DNA of 64,000 nt from Sphingosinicella sp942492965 (GTDB taxonomy: Bacteria > Pseudomonadota > Alphaproteobacteria > Sphingomonadales > Sphingomonadaceae), in contig OW818656.1 in NCBI GenBank assembly GCA_942492965.1, forward strand, positions 1,116,001 to 1,180,000, given 5' to 3'. The notes below the pieces were generated by a model. The model had not been told where the DNA came from, ran no database searches, and was given only the letters and a program-made list of their open reading frames with translations. How positions within the stretch are numbered: the stretch's first letter is position 1; each line of letters starts with the position of its first letter. A program made the position numbers and the translations under genes. Of the stretch, positions 34,749 to 43,687 are shown piece after piece.

Positions 34749-36134
34749 ATGACGCAACCGGCAAATGTGCCACAGGCATCGCTCATGCGCCGGCGCGCCA
34801 TGTGGTCGAGTTATCTCGGCTCGGCGGTCGAGTACTATGATTTCCTGCTCTACGGCATCGCGGCGACTCTGGTTTTCCCGAAGGTTTTTTTCGCCCTTGA
34901 TCCGAAAGTCGCCACGCTCGCATCGTTCGCCACGCTTGCTGTCGGTTATGTCGCGCGTCCGCTGGGCGCCATCTTCTTCGGCCATTACGGCGACCGGGTC
35001 GGCCGCAAGAAAATGCTGATGATCACGCTCTACATGATGGGCGTATCGAGCTTTATGATGGGACTGCTCCCCTCTTACGCGATGATCGGCATGGCGGCGC
35101 CGCTTGCATTGATCGCGCTTCGGTTGGTCCAGGGGTTCGCAGTCGGCGGCGAATGGGCGGGAGCGACGCTGCTGTCCATGGAGCACGCGGGCAAGAAATC
35201 CCGCGGCTTTGCCGCTTCGATCGTCGGCTCGGGCGCGCCGTCCGGCGCAGTCATGGCGACGCTTGCGTTGATGCCGTTCGCCGCGATGGAAGAAAGCCAG
35301 TTCCTGAGCTGGGGCTGGCGCATCCCATTCCTGCTGAGCGCGGTGCTGGTGGCACTGGCCGCTTATCTCAGGCACTCGGTGGCGGAAACACCCGACTTTC
35401 TGGCCATGCAGGAAGCACAAAAGGCTCAACCCCCGCAGAAGCCGGAAATTCCTCTGCTGGTTGTGCTGCGCTGTTATCCCTGGCCGCTGTTGAACGGTGT
35501 GCTCGGCAGCCTGGCGTGCCTCGCCATGACCACGCTGACGGCCACGTTCATGATTAACTTCGCGATCAATGTGGGGGGGCACGCCCAATCGAAGGCGCTG
35601 GCCATGCTGACGATCGTGAATGTCATCCACATCTTCGCCATTCCCGCTTTCGCGATCCTGTCCGACCGGATCGGTCGCAAGCCAGTGATGATCGCCGGGG
35701 CGCTCGCCGGGATGGTGTTGATCTTCCCGATCTTCCACCTGATCACTTCGGGCAGCACGTGGGGCCTGCTGCTGGGCCTGATGCTTGCCAACCCTGTCAT
35801 TCACGCAATGATGGGCGGGCCGATAAGCGCCTGGCTCGGCGAGAAGTTCGCGGCCGACATCCGCTACAGCGGGATGGCGGTGACATTCCAGGTGGGCTCG
35901 ACGATCAGCGCCGGGTTCGCCCCGCTGGTCGCCACCTGGCTGCTGATGCGCAGCGGCGGAACCGATCCCACCTATGTGGGCGTGTTCTTCGTTGCGCTCT
36001 GCGTGATTTCGATCACGGCGATCCTCTTCGCGCCGGAGAGCTTCCGCAAGACGCTCGACGTGACCACCAACGCACCCGGCGGTGGCGACAACGAACCTGC
36101 CGGACAACAGAACCAGGCGAGCACGGCCGCCTGA
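34749..36134 (+). CDS. MFS transporter, metabolite:H+ symporter (MHS) family
   Basis: The 461-residue protein has about 12 membrane segments. It begins RAMWSSYLGSAVEYYDFLLYGIAATL and has GHYGDRVGRKKMLMITL and LRLVQGFAVGGEWAGATLL, classic for the MHS group (ShiA, ProP, aromatic-acid carriers). Inference: uptake of an aromatic or other organic acid for the neighbouring enzymes. ATG 34749 follows GGAGGTGGAG. First gene of a plus-strand run to 40755. Confidence 0.88.
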   Translation: MTQPANVPQASLMRRRAMWSSYLGSAVEYYDFLLYGIAATLVFPKVFFALDPKVATLASFATLAVGYVARPLGAIFFGHYGDRVGRKKMLMITLYMMGVSSFMMGLLPSYAMIGMAAPLALIALRLVQGFAVGGEWAGATLLSMEHAGKKSRGFAASIVGSGAPSGAVMATLALMPFAAMEESQFLSWGWRIPFLLSAVLVALAAYLRHSVAETPDFLAMQEAQKAQPPQKPEIPLLVVLRCYPWPLLNGVLGSLACLAMTTLTATFMINFAINVGGHAQSKALAMLTIVNVIHIFAIPAFAILSDRIGRKPVMIAGALAGMVLIFPIFHLITSGSTWGLLLGLMLANPVIHAMMGGPISAWLGEKFAADIRYSGMAVTFQVGSTISAGFAPLVATWLLMRSGGTDPTYVGVFFVALCVISITAILFAPESFRKTLDVTTNAPGGGDNEPAGQQNQASTAA

Positions 36135-36149
36135 ACAGACGGGCGAGCC

Positions 36150-36166
36150 TGTCCAGTCTACGGACG
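36150..36166. promoter_or_regulatory. 17-bp dyad, copy 2 (TGTCC class)
   Basis: TGTCCAGTCTACGGACG, 100 nt upstream of the SDR-Rieske genes. It agrees with the reverse complement of copy 4 (53691) at 15 of 17 positions. Confidence 0.55.
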
Positions 36167-36266
36167 TATGGACCGCAGGCGTTTCGCCGGACAGTTCGAT
36201 TGAACAAACAGTCCCCAATACGAACCGGCGTCACCTGATTCGTGAAGGACAAATTCGAGGGGCGAG

Positions 36267-37214
36267 ATGAACAGACTGGCCAACAAGGTCGCGATCGTTT
36301 TCGGCGCGGGGCCGAACATCGGCGGCACGATTGCCCATTTTCTTGCCCGAGAAGGGGCCAGCGTGGTGGTCTCCGACATCCACCTGGAAGCGGCTGAGGA
36401 GACCGTTGCGTTCATCCGCGGCAAAGGCTTCGTTGCCCATCCGGTGCAGGGCAATGCCACCGTCGAGGCCGACGTCCGACGGATTGTCGCGGTAACACTG
36501 GAAACCTATGGCCGCATCGATATCGCCGTCAACATGGCCGGCCGGGTGCATTGGTCGCACCTGCTCGACATGGACATGGACGACTGGAACGCGTCCGTCC
36601 TCAGCTTTCCCACCGCCGGCCTCCTGACCACGCGCTATACCGCACAGGCGATGATCGATGCCGGGCATGGCGGATCGATCATTCACCTGCTGTCCACCGC
36701 TGCGCATTTCGGCGAAGCGGCAGGCACCGCCTATACCGCGTCCAAGGCCGCCTTGCTCAGTTTCGCGCGATCAGCGGCGATGGACCTGGCCCACCACGGT
36801 ATCCGCGTCAACACCGTCACCCCTTGCGCGATGGAACACCAGCTGTGGACCCTGATGCGGGACGAGGTGACCGATCCCGACTGGCAGCGTCCGGATAACA
36901 TGGCGTTCTACTCGCGCGACGACTACCTGAAGATGCTGCCGCTGCAACGCTTCCCGCGCGCGTCGGACCTGGCCTGGGCCACGGTGTTTCTCGCCTCGGA
37001 TGAAGCGGAGATCATTACGGGAATCGACATCCCGGTCGATGCCGGTCTGCGGCACAAATATCCGACATGGACCCCCGGCGCACACACCGGCGTGAACATC
37101 AGGGACTACACGGAAAAAACCTACATCACTCGCTACGGCGAGCCTCAGGAGAAGCTCGTTCCTGAGTCTCTCCCATCGAACATGCGGCCCGATCCGAGCA
37201 GGCAGGAGAAGTGA
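36267..37214 (+). CDS. short-chain dehydrogenase/reductase with C-terminal extension
   Basis: The 315-residue protein has a cofactor loop FGAGPNIGGTIAHF, Asp in VVSDIHLEAAEE suggesting NAD(H), NMAGRVH, and catalytic Ser, Tyr and Lys in HLLSTAAHFGEAAGTAYTASKAALL. It is about 60 residues longer than a usual SDR; the tail (WTPGAHTGVN...YGEPQEKLVPE) has no assignment. It ends just before the Rieske oxygenase start and is probably one operon with it, oxidising or reducing a hydroxyl/carbonyl on the ring substrate. Confidence 0.87.
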   Translation: MNRLANKVAIVFGAGPNIGGTIAHFLAREGASVVVSDIHLEAAEETVAFIRGKGFVAHPVQGNATVEADVRRIVAVTLETYGRIDIAVNMAGRVHWSHLLDMDMDDWNASVLSFPTAGLLTTRYTAQAMIDAGHGGSIIHLLSTAAHFGEAAGTAYTASKAALLSFARSAAMDLAHHGIRVNTVTPCAMEHQLWTLMRDEVTDPDWQRPDNMAFYSRDDYLKMLPLQRFPRASDLAWATVFLASDEAEIITGIDIPVDAGLRHKYPTWTPGAHTGVNIRDYTEKTYITRYGEPQEKLVPESLPSNMRPDPSRQEK

Positions 37215-37216
37215 CA

Positions 37217-38392
37217 ATGAGCGATGCCAACACCCCCGTTCCGATGAAGGAACGTCTGCGCCAGCTGCATCTGACGGGCGCTGAAACATCCATGGGCAAA
37301 CTGCTGCGCAAGTTCTGGCAGCCGGTCGCGATTTCCGACACGCTGGTCGCGGGTAAGGCGAAAACGGTGAAGGTGATGGGCGAGACCCTGACCCTCTATC
37401 GCGGCGACAGCGGCCAGGCCTATCTCGTGGGCGGCTACTGCCCCCACCGCCTGACCTTGCTCGCCAACGGCTGGGTCGACGGTGACGAAATCCGCTGCAT
37501 CTATCACGGCTGGCAGTTCGATGGTTCAGGCCAATGCACCCACCGCCCGGCCGAGCCAGACACCAGGAAACCCAACATCCAGGTCGCCAGCTATCCGACG
37601 CACGAATATGCCGGGCTGATCTTCGCATACATGGGTGAAGGCGAGGCGCCGGCGTTCGAACTGCCCCGCAAATCCGTTTTCGAGCGCCCCGGCGCGCTGC
37701 AGTTCGCCCGCCTCGAAACCTGGCCGTGCAACTGGCTGCAGCAGGTTGAAAATTCCCTGGATGCGGTCCACGTCAGCTTCGTACACCATTGGGGCACGGT
37801 CGGCTCGTTCGGCAAGGTCGTCGCCTCGACCGTGCCGGAGCTGTCCTACGAGGAAACGGACGCCGGCATTCGCCAGACCGCCGTGCGCTCCGCCGGGTCG
37901 AAGCGCGTGTCCGATTGGACGTTCCCCAACAACAACCACGTATCGCACCCGACACTTGAACCCGACGATCCCTGGGTCGATGTCGGCGTGTGGATGACGC
38001 CGGTGGACGACGAGAACACCATGCGGTTCCTCATCTATTCGATCCCGTCGACCGATCCTGCCACGGATGCCCGCATCCGCGAGTATTTCGAGACATATTC
38101 GGAATACAATCCGGCCGATCATCACGACGAGCTTTTCTTCGAGAACAAGATGCCGGCCGACAAGCTGGTCCAGCTGACCTCGGCGCAGGACTATGTCGCC
38201 GCTGTCGGTCAGGGCACGATCGTCGACCGTTCGCAGGAAAAGCTGGGCCGTTCGGACATGGGTATCGTCACGCTGCGGCGTGTCTACTGGCGCGAGATGG
38301 AAGCCATCGAACAGGGCAAGCCTGGCAAGCCATGGAAGCGGCTATCGCACGACGCCCATATGCCCAAGCAGGTGAACGAAGTCGTTTCCTGA
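37217..38392 (+). CDS. Rieske non-heme iron oxygenase, alpha subunit (phthalate dioxygenase/O-demethylase group)
   Basis: The 391-residue protein has a Rieske cluster C75-P-H77 and C94-x2-H97, and mononuclear iron ligands in NSLDAVHVSFVHH (D182-x2-H185-x4-H190). The start segment TSMGKLLRKFWQPVAIS is like phthalate 4,5-dioxygenase and related one-subunit oxygenases. Such enzymes need a separate reductase, which is not in this window. ATG 37217 is chosen since AGGAG stands 8 nt before it. Reaction: ring hydroxylation or O-demethylation; substrate unknown. Confidence 0.9.
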   Translation: MSDANTPVPMKERLRQLHLTGAETSMGKLLRKFWQPVAISDTLVAGKAKTVKVMGETLTLYRGDSGQAYLVGGYCPHRLTLLANGWVDGDEIRCIYHGWQFDGSGQCTHRPAEPDTRKPNIQVASYPTHEYAGLIFAYMGEGEAPAFELPRKSVFERPGALQFARLETWPCNWLQQVENSLDAVHVSFVHHWGTVGSFGKVVASTVPELSYEETDAGIRQTAVRSAGSKRVSDWTFPNNNHVSHPTLEPDDPWVDVGVWMTPVDDENTMRFLIYSIPSTDPATDARIREYFETYSEYNPADHHDELFFENKMPADKLVQLTSAQDYVAAVGQGTIVDRSQEKLGRSDMGIVTLRRVYWREMEAIEQGKPGKPWKRLSHDAHMPKQVNEVVS

Positions 38393-38443
38393 TTGTCGCC
38401 TCGGCACGGAGCCGGTCTGATACGCCTGGAGATACCAGAAGCC

Positions 38444-39616
38444 ATGTACGAAACCATGCCCGATCACAACCTGCCGGAAGAGCTGATCCAGTTCCGCGAC
38501 AGTATCCGGCGCTTCGTGGATCGCGAGCTGCGTCCGCTGGAAAAGCACGTTACGATCGAGGGTAAACTTCCCCAAGATGTGGAAGCGGCGGTCGCAGCAA
38601 AGGCACAGGCGGGCGGCTTCTGGCTGATGGACGTTCCGTCGGAACTGGGCGGCGCGGACCTGGGCCTGCTGGCACTGGCCATCTTCTGGGAGGAAATCGC
38701 GCGGACCACTGCCGTTTCGGCTCGCGACCACGCGATCTTCGGTCCGACGATAGGACCGATCCTGCTGTCGCTGCAGGGCGACATGCGCGAACGATACCTG
38801 ATGCCGGTGTTACGCGGTGAACGAAAGGCCTGCTTCGCGCAGACCGAGCCTGATGCGGGGTCCGATCCGGCATCAATGCGCACCCGCGCGATCCGCACGG
38901 ATCGGGGCTGGAAGATCACCGGCAACAAACGCTACATCACCAAGGCCGCGACCGCCGATTTCGCGCAGGTCATGGCCGTGACCGACCCGGAAAAGGGCGC
39001 ACGCGGCGGGATTTCCTGCTTCATCGTCGATATGGACACGCCCGGCGTGACCATCGGCCCGGCCGAAATGACGATGATGGGCGACACCCCCTATGAAATC
39101 ATTTTCGAAGACGCGGAAATCCCCGCCGGGAATCTGATCGGTGGAGAAGGCATGGGCTTCACGCTCGCGCAGAATTACATCAACCATGGCCGTATTCGGC
39201 ACGGCGCCCATTCCTGTGGCGCGATGGCGCGCTGCCTGGAAATGACGGCGGCCTATGTCAAGCAGCGCAAGACTTTCGGCGCCGTGCTGGCAGACCGGCA
39301 GGGCGTGCAATGGATGCTGGCCGATGGCTACATGGCGCTTCACGCCACACGGCTTATGGTCCACGATGCGGCTGCCAAGCTGGACCTCGGCCTCGAGGCC
39401 CGGATTGAGACCTTCATGGCGAAAATCACCGGAGTGGAAAACGGCTTCAAGGTCGTCGACGACTGCCTGCAGCTGCATGGCGGGATGGGCCTGACCCGCG
39501 AAACGCCGATTGAGCGCTATTGGCGCGATCTCCGCAGCTTCCGCATCACCGAAGGACCGACGGAAGTTCTGAAAACCACGATGGCACGTTCGATCATCAA
39601 GAACGCGGGTCAATGA
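38444..39616 (+). CDS. acyl-CoA dehydrogenase
   Basis: The 390-residue protein shows CFAQTEPDAGSDPASMRTRAI (FAD/substrate signature), KRYITKAATADFAQVMAVTD and the C-terminal DDCLQLHGGMGLTRETPIERYWRDLRSFRITEGPTEVLK. The catalytic base would be the Glu of the RITEGPTEV region. Family reaction: alpha,beta-dehydrogenation of an acyl-CoA with electrons to ETF. The stop overlaps the CoA-transferase start (ATGA), implying a common CoA-ester pathway. Confidence 0.9.
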   Translation: MYETMPDHNLPEELIQFRDSIRRFVDRELRPLEKHVTIEGKLPQDVEAAVAAKAQAGGFWLMDVPSELGGADLGLLALAIFWEEIARTTAVSARDHAIFGPTIGPILLSLQGDMRERYLMPVLRGERKACFAQTEPDAGSDPASMRTRAIRTDRGWKITGNKRYITKAATADFAQVMAVTDPEKGARGGISCFIVDMDTPGVTIGPAEMTMMGDTPYEIIFEDAEIPAGNLIGGEGMGFTLAQNYINHGRIRHGAHSCGAMARCLEMTAAYVKQRKTFGAVLADRQGVQWMLADGYMALHATRLMVHDAAAKLDLGLEARIETFMAKITGVENGFKVVDDCLQLHGGMGLTRETPIERYWRDLRSFRITEGPTEVLKTTMARSIIKNAGQ

Positions 39617-40755
39617 TGCAGGACGTTCTGAAGGATGTTCTGGTCGTCGAACTGGGGACTATGGTGACCGCCCCGCTGGCGGGCATGATGCTGTCCGACA
39701 TGGGCGCGCGAGTCATCAAGGTTGAGCTGCCGGATACCGGCGATCCATTTCGCGCTCACGGCGGCGGACGCTACAGCCCCCCGTTCGTGGCCTACAATCG
39801 CGGCAAGGAGAGTATCCAGCTGGATTTGCGCTCGCCTGGCGGGCTGGCCAAGCTGTCCTGCCTGCTCGGCCGCGCCGACGTCGTTCTGGAAAACTTCCGT
39901 CCGGGCGTGATGGAAAAGATGGGCCTCGACAACGACCGGCTGCGGGCGCTGAACCCGCGCCTCATACGCGCCTCAATCACAGGCTTCGGGCAGGATGGCC
40001 CGTACAGGGACCGCCCCTCGTACGACAGTGTACCGCTGGCCCTGTCCGGCTTGTCGTCACTGATGCTGGACCCGCAGGACCCACGGATGTCGGGGCCGAC
40101 CATCGCCGACAACATCACCGGAATGTACGCCGTGCAGGGCATTCTGGCCGCACTGTTGCGCCGCACCCGCACAGGCGCCGGCGGGCATGTCGAAGTCAAC
40201 ATGCTCGAAGCGGCAATCTCGTTCATGCCCGATGCGTTCGCACAATTCAGCCGGGCGGGTATCGTATCGGGGCCCGATACGCGCGTACGCATTTCCCAGG
40301 CCTATACACTGCGCACGCAGGATGGGCTGCTGGTGACTGTCCACGTCTCGTCGGTCCAGAAGTTCTGGGAAGGCTTGTTGAACGTCATCGGACGGCCTGA
40401 CCTCGCGCGGGACGAGCGCTTTGCGACGCCGGCTGCGCGCACGCAGAACTATCCGGAGCTGCGCCAGATCCTGATGGACATTTTTTCAAACCGCAGCCGC
40501 GCCACCTGGGTGGCCGCGCTCGCGGCAGAGGGAGTTCCCGGCGGCCCCGTCAACCGGGTGGACGAAGTGGCGGACGATCCGCAGGTCCGGCATCTCGGCA
40601 CCTTCGCCCGCACGGTTCATCCGACCATGGGCGAAGTCGTCGGCATCAAGAGTCCGATCCGGCTCGACGGTACGCGGCGCGATGATCCGCCGCCGCCGCC
40701 CGAACTCAACGCCGATGCCGCAGCCATCGCGGCCGAGTTCGGCTTCGACACATGA
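39613..40755 (+). CDS. family III CoA transferase (CaiB/BaiF type)
   Basis: The 380-residue protein starts DVLVVELGTMVTAPLAGMMLSDMGARVIKVE with the FAYNRGKESIQLDL region, DVVLENFRPGVMEKMGLD and GGHVEVNMLEAAISFM, all standard for family III. The catalytic Asp is in the family position near IADNITGMYA. It moves CoA onto a carboxylic acid, presumably preparing the substrate for the acyl-CoA dehydrogenase it is coupled to. It ends 12 nt before the convergent decarboxylase-like gene. Confidence 0.9.
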   Translation: MMQDVLKDVLVVELGTMVTAPLAGMMLSDMGARVIKVELPDTGDPFRAHGGGRYSPPFVAYNRGKESIQLDLRSPGGLAKLSCLLGRADVVLENFRPGVMEKMGLDNDRLRALNPRLIRASITGFGQDGPYRDRPSYDSVPLALSGLSSLMLDPQDPRMSGPTIADNITGMYAVQGILAALLRRTRTGAGGHVEVNMLEAAISFMPDAFAQFSRAGIVSGPDTRVRISQAYTLRTQDGLLVTVHVSSVQKFWEGLLNVIGRPDLARDERFATPAARTQNYPELRQILMDIFSNRSRATWVAALAAEGVPGGPVNRVDEVADDPQVRHLGTFARTVHPTMGEVVGIKSPIRLDGTRRDDPPPPPELNADAAAIAAEFGFDT

Positions 40756-40767
40756 TGATGCCGCCGA

Positions 40768-41754
40768 TCAGATCGTGAACTGTTCGAACGTCGCTGGATG
40801 GAACAGATCCTCCGGCGTGACCAGCCGGGACGACAGACCCTGACGGTGATGCTGGGCAAAGAAGTCTTCCAGCACATGACGGTTCTTTTCGATCCCGTAC
40901 GTCCAGAAATCCTCGCCCATCAGGGCCATATCGGCGTGCAGACGTTCATCGACGAACGGCATCGTGATCTTGCAGGCGGACGTTTCCCGCAGCCGCTCGA
41001 GACAAAGATCTTTGGCCTGCGAGAATGCCTTCATCACGGCGCCGGGCAGCCACGGATGGGAATCGGCGATGCTGCGACGTACGCCCACGATATGCATGAT
41101 CGGGAAGATTTGCCGCCGCTTGTAATAGGAAATCGCCTCCAGCATCGGATCGTCGAACAGCCAGCCGACGTTCGCCGTATCTCCGGAAATATCGGGAGCA
41201 CGCGGGGCGATGTAACCGTCGATCTCGCCATCCGCGAGCAGGGCCGAAATCGTCTTGCCCTCCGGCGCGTCGATCAGACGGATCGAGGGCGGCAGGTCGA
41301 GCTTGATCTTTTCCGGCCGGTCCGCATCGGAAATCCCGCCCCGCACCCAGGTGACGTCCTCCGGCGCGACGCCATAGTCCTGCTCGAGGAACGCGCGTAT
41401 CCACACCATCGCGGTCAGCTGGTATTCCGGCAAACCAACCTTCTTGCCCTTCAGATCTTCCGGCCGCTTGATCCGATCCTTGCGCACATAAAATGCGGAA
41501 TGGCGAAACATCCGCGACAGGAAAGCCGGCACGCCGACATAGGGCAACGTTCCGTTGGCGGTCTTCACGGTCGATGATGACAGCGACAGTTCGCAGATAT
41601 CGAATTCGGCGTGACGAAAGGCGCGGAAGAATATCTCCTCCGGCGATAACTGCATGAAAACCGGATCAACGCCGTCGATCTGCACATCTCCGTCGAACAA
41701 AGGACGGCAGCGATCGTAATTGCCCACTGCCACCGAAAGCTGCAACTTGCTCAC
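40768..41754 (-). CDS. 4,5-dihydroxyphthalate decarboxylase-like protein (substrate-binding-protein fold)
   Basis: The 328-residue protein resembles Pht5/OphC: LSVAVGNYDRCRPLFDG, LSPEEIFFRAFRHAEFDICELSLSS, DLKGKKVGLPEYQLTAMVWIRAFLEQDYGV. These decarboxylases share the fold of NMT1/ABC solute-binding proteins but have no signal peptide, as here. Likely reaction: non-oxidative decarboxylation of a hydroxylated aromatic acid. The GTG start overlaps the FAH stop (TAGTG). With the Rieske oxygenase this recalls a phthalate 4,5-pathway, but the rest of that pathway is missing. Confidence 0.83.
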   Translation of the reverse strand: MSKLQLSVAVGNYDRCRPLFDGDVQIDGVDPVFMQLSPEEIFFRAFRHAEFDICELSLSSSTVKTANGTLPYVGVPAFLSRMFRHSAFYVRKDRIKRPEDLKGKKVGLPEYQLTAMVWIRAFLEQDYGVAPEDVTWVRGGISDADRPEKIKLDLPPSIRLIDAPEGKTISALLADGEIDGYIAPRAPDISGDTANVGWLFDDPMLEAISYYKRRQIFPIMHIVGVRRSIADSHPWLPGAVMKAFSQAKDLCLERLRETSACKITMPFVDERLHADMALMGEDFWTYGIEKNRHVLEDFFAQHHRQGLSSRLVTPEDLFHPATFEQFTI

Positions 41755-42638
41755 TACGCGTTCCTCGCTTCGGCATAGGCGGGATGGATGGTGACCGTCA
41801 TGTCGGCGATACCGGCAATACCGCATGTAATGGTATCGCCCGGCGTAACAGGCCCGACACCTTCACACGTGCCGGTCATGATGATGTCGCCGGGATAGAG
41901 CGTATAAAACCGCGAGGCATAAGCGATCTGCTCCGCGATGGTCATGATCATCCGCGACGTATTCGATGCCTGGCGCAGGTCGCCATTGACGTGAAGTGAG
42001 AAATCGAGCGCCTGGGGATCGGCCACCTCATCCGCCGTGACCAGCCAGGGGCCAAGAACGGCGTAGCTGTCGCCGGACTTGCGCAGGCTACGGTCTTCCG
42101 GCCCGCGCACCACCATGTCGAGCGCGATGGCATAGCCTGCGATAGTCGACAGCGCGTCGTCCACATCGATGTTGCTGACCGTACGCCCGATCACTACGCC
42201 CAGTTCCATTTCGTGATCGTTGCGACGGTCGGGAAAGCGCAGCGTAATGCCCTCCCCCGGGCCGACCAGCGCGCTAACCGCTTTCAGGAAAAAGCCCTGC
42301 TGTTCTATGCCGCCGCGGAATCGGTCCGAAAAGGTTGCGACATCAGATTCCGCTTCGACCACATGCTCGTGATAGTTCACTGGAACGCCGATGATCTTGG
42401 ACGGGCGCTGCACCGGCGACAGGAAGCAAGCCTCCGTAACCGCCTTGGCCGATGCACCCGGCAAGGCATCAAGAATTGCAGGTCTCAGCAATTCAAGGTG
42501 GCTGATCAGCAGATCGCCTCGCCCTCCCATCCACGGCTTTTCGACTGCAGGCAGAACGGACAGCGCAGCACTCACATCGTAGACCTTGCCGTCCTGGACC
42601 AGGCCCAGCTTTCCATCATCGTAAACTGCAATTCTCAT
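41754..42638 (-). CDS. fumarylacetoacetate hydrolase family protein
   Basis: The 294-residue protein has the FAH C-terminal fold: PSKIIGVPVNYHEHV, RNDHEMELGVVIGR (metal Glu residues), VLGPWLVTADEV and MIMTIAEQIAYASRFYTLYPGDIIMTGT. Members include fumarylpyruvate hydrolase and oxopent-dioate decarboxylase/isomerase. Sitting directly after a gentisate-dioxygenase-like gene, it could hydrolyse the ring-cleavage product, with fumarylpyruvate the classic case. Confidence 0.88.
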   Translation of the reverse strand: MRIAVYDDGKLGLVQDGKVYDVSAALSVLPAVEKPWMGGRGDLLISHLELLRPAILDALPGASAKAVTEACFLSPVQRPSKIIGVPVNYHEHVVEAESDVATFSDRFRGGIEQQGFFLKAVSALVGPGEGITLRFPDRRNDHEMELGVVIGRTVSNIDVDDALSTIAGYAIALDMVVRGPEDRSLRKSGDSYAVLGPWLVTADEVADPQALDFSLHVNGDLRQASNTSRMIMTIAEQIAYASRFYTLYPGDIIMTGTCEGVGPVTPGDTITCGIAGIADMTVTIHPAYAEARNA

Positions 42639-42658
42639 CGGGCGCGCCGTTTCATTTC

Positions 42659-43666
42659 TCAGACTGTTTCTTCATTGAGGATGCCCAGACGGCGCATCAC
42701 GTCGCGGTCGGACAAGATGAACAGGTGGGCTTCGGCGCTGGTCGCCAGGTGGCTGGCGAAATTGCCCTGCGGAATGGTGAAGAAGTCCTTTTCCTGCCAC
42801 GCGATCACCTTGTCGCCGATCGTCGAACGGCCAGAACCGGCGACCACGACACAGGCCGCGCTCGCGTTGCTGCGGAAACGAGCCGTTTCCCTGCCCTGCT
42901 CCAGCGCCATCATCGTGCAATCGAGCAGTGCCTGCGCCTGGCCGCCTGTGGTCGGGTCGGAATAGCGGATGGTGCGCGATCCGTCGGCCGCGCGTGGCGT
43001 ACTCGCCAGCGCCTTCTTCGCCTCAAGATAGGGGTAACGAAACACCGGCGAGTGGTTCGCTTCCGGCAGCGCATCCGCAGGCAGGAAGCCCACGGCTGAA
43101 AGCGCCGCATCCGGTAAGACGTCCGGCATTTCCGTCACCGGCGGCGGCTGGAAGCGGCCCGTGCCCAGATAGCTGTGCAGCGGTACGTCCAGCGCATCGA
43201 GCCACAGCACCGGGACATCGCCTTCATGACGATGCTCGTGCCAGCACCATGCGGGCGTCAGAATCAAGTCGCCGTATTCCATTGGGCACGGCTTGCCGTT
43301 GACCAGCGTGATTGCACCGCTGCCTTCCAGAACGAAGCGGATCGCCCCCATTGAATGCCGGTGGGGCCGCGCGGTTTCCCCCGGCAGCAAACACTGCACG
43401 CAGGCCAGCATTGTGCCGACCGTATATTCGTCCTCCGGCGATTTCGAATAAGGCGTCAGGTACTGCAGCACGCGCCGCTCGACCACGTCGGGCGATGTCG
43501 CACTGAAGGCTTTCTCCAGAAGAGGGCGGGTCTTCGACCATTCCCACAGGTGCGCCTCTTGCGGAGGTGCCGGCGGCCTGTGGGCAGTCGGGCTCAGCCA
43601 CAACGGCGCGAGATTATGACTCCGCCACTGTTCAAGAACCTGACCGTCGATTTCATTCGACGCCAT
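42659..43666 (-). CDS. bicupin ring-cleavage dioxygenase, gentisate 1,2-dioxygenase-like
   Basis: The 335-residue protein has two cupin domains. The first has LLPGETARPHRHSMGAIRFVLEG with H102 and H104, then LTPAWCWHEHRHEG with H143 as third iron ligand; the second has lost these (CVVVAGSGRSTIGD, FTIPQGNFASHL). This is the pattern of gentisate and 1-hydroxy-2-naphthoate dioxygenases. AAGGA lies 8 nt before ATG 43666. Probable reaction: Fe(II)-dependent cleavage between a hydroxyl and carboxyl carbon. Confidence 0.87.
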   Translation of the reverse strand: MASNEIDGQVLEQWRSHNLAPLWLSPTAHRPPAPPQEAHLWEWSKTRPLLEKAFSATSPDVVERRVLQYLTPYSKSPEDEYTVGTMLACVQCLLPGETARPHRHSMGAIRFVLEGSGAITLVNGKPCPMEYGDLILTPAWCWHEHRHEGDVPVLWLDALDVPLHSYLGTGRFQPPPVTEMPDVLPDAALSAVGFLPADALPEANHSPVFRYPYLEAKKALASTPRAADGSRTIRYSDPTTGGQAQALLDCTMMALEQGRETARFRSNASAACVVVAGSGRSTIGDKVIAWQEKDFFTIPQGNFASHLATSAEAHLFILSDRDVMRRLGILNEETV

Positions 43667-43687
43667 ACCGGCATCCTTCCGCAAGGT

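Noticed and set aside
40768..41754. ABC-transporter solute-binding protein
   Set aside because: Same fold, but there is no signal peptide and no permease or ATPase genes nearby; similarity to 4,5-dihydroxyphthalate decarboxylase is better.
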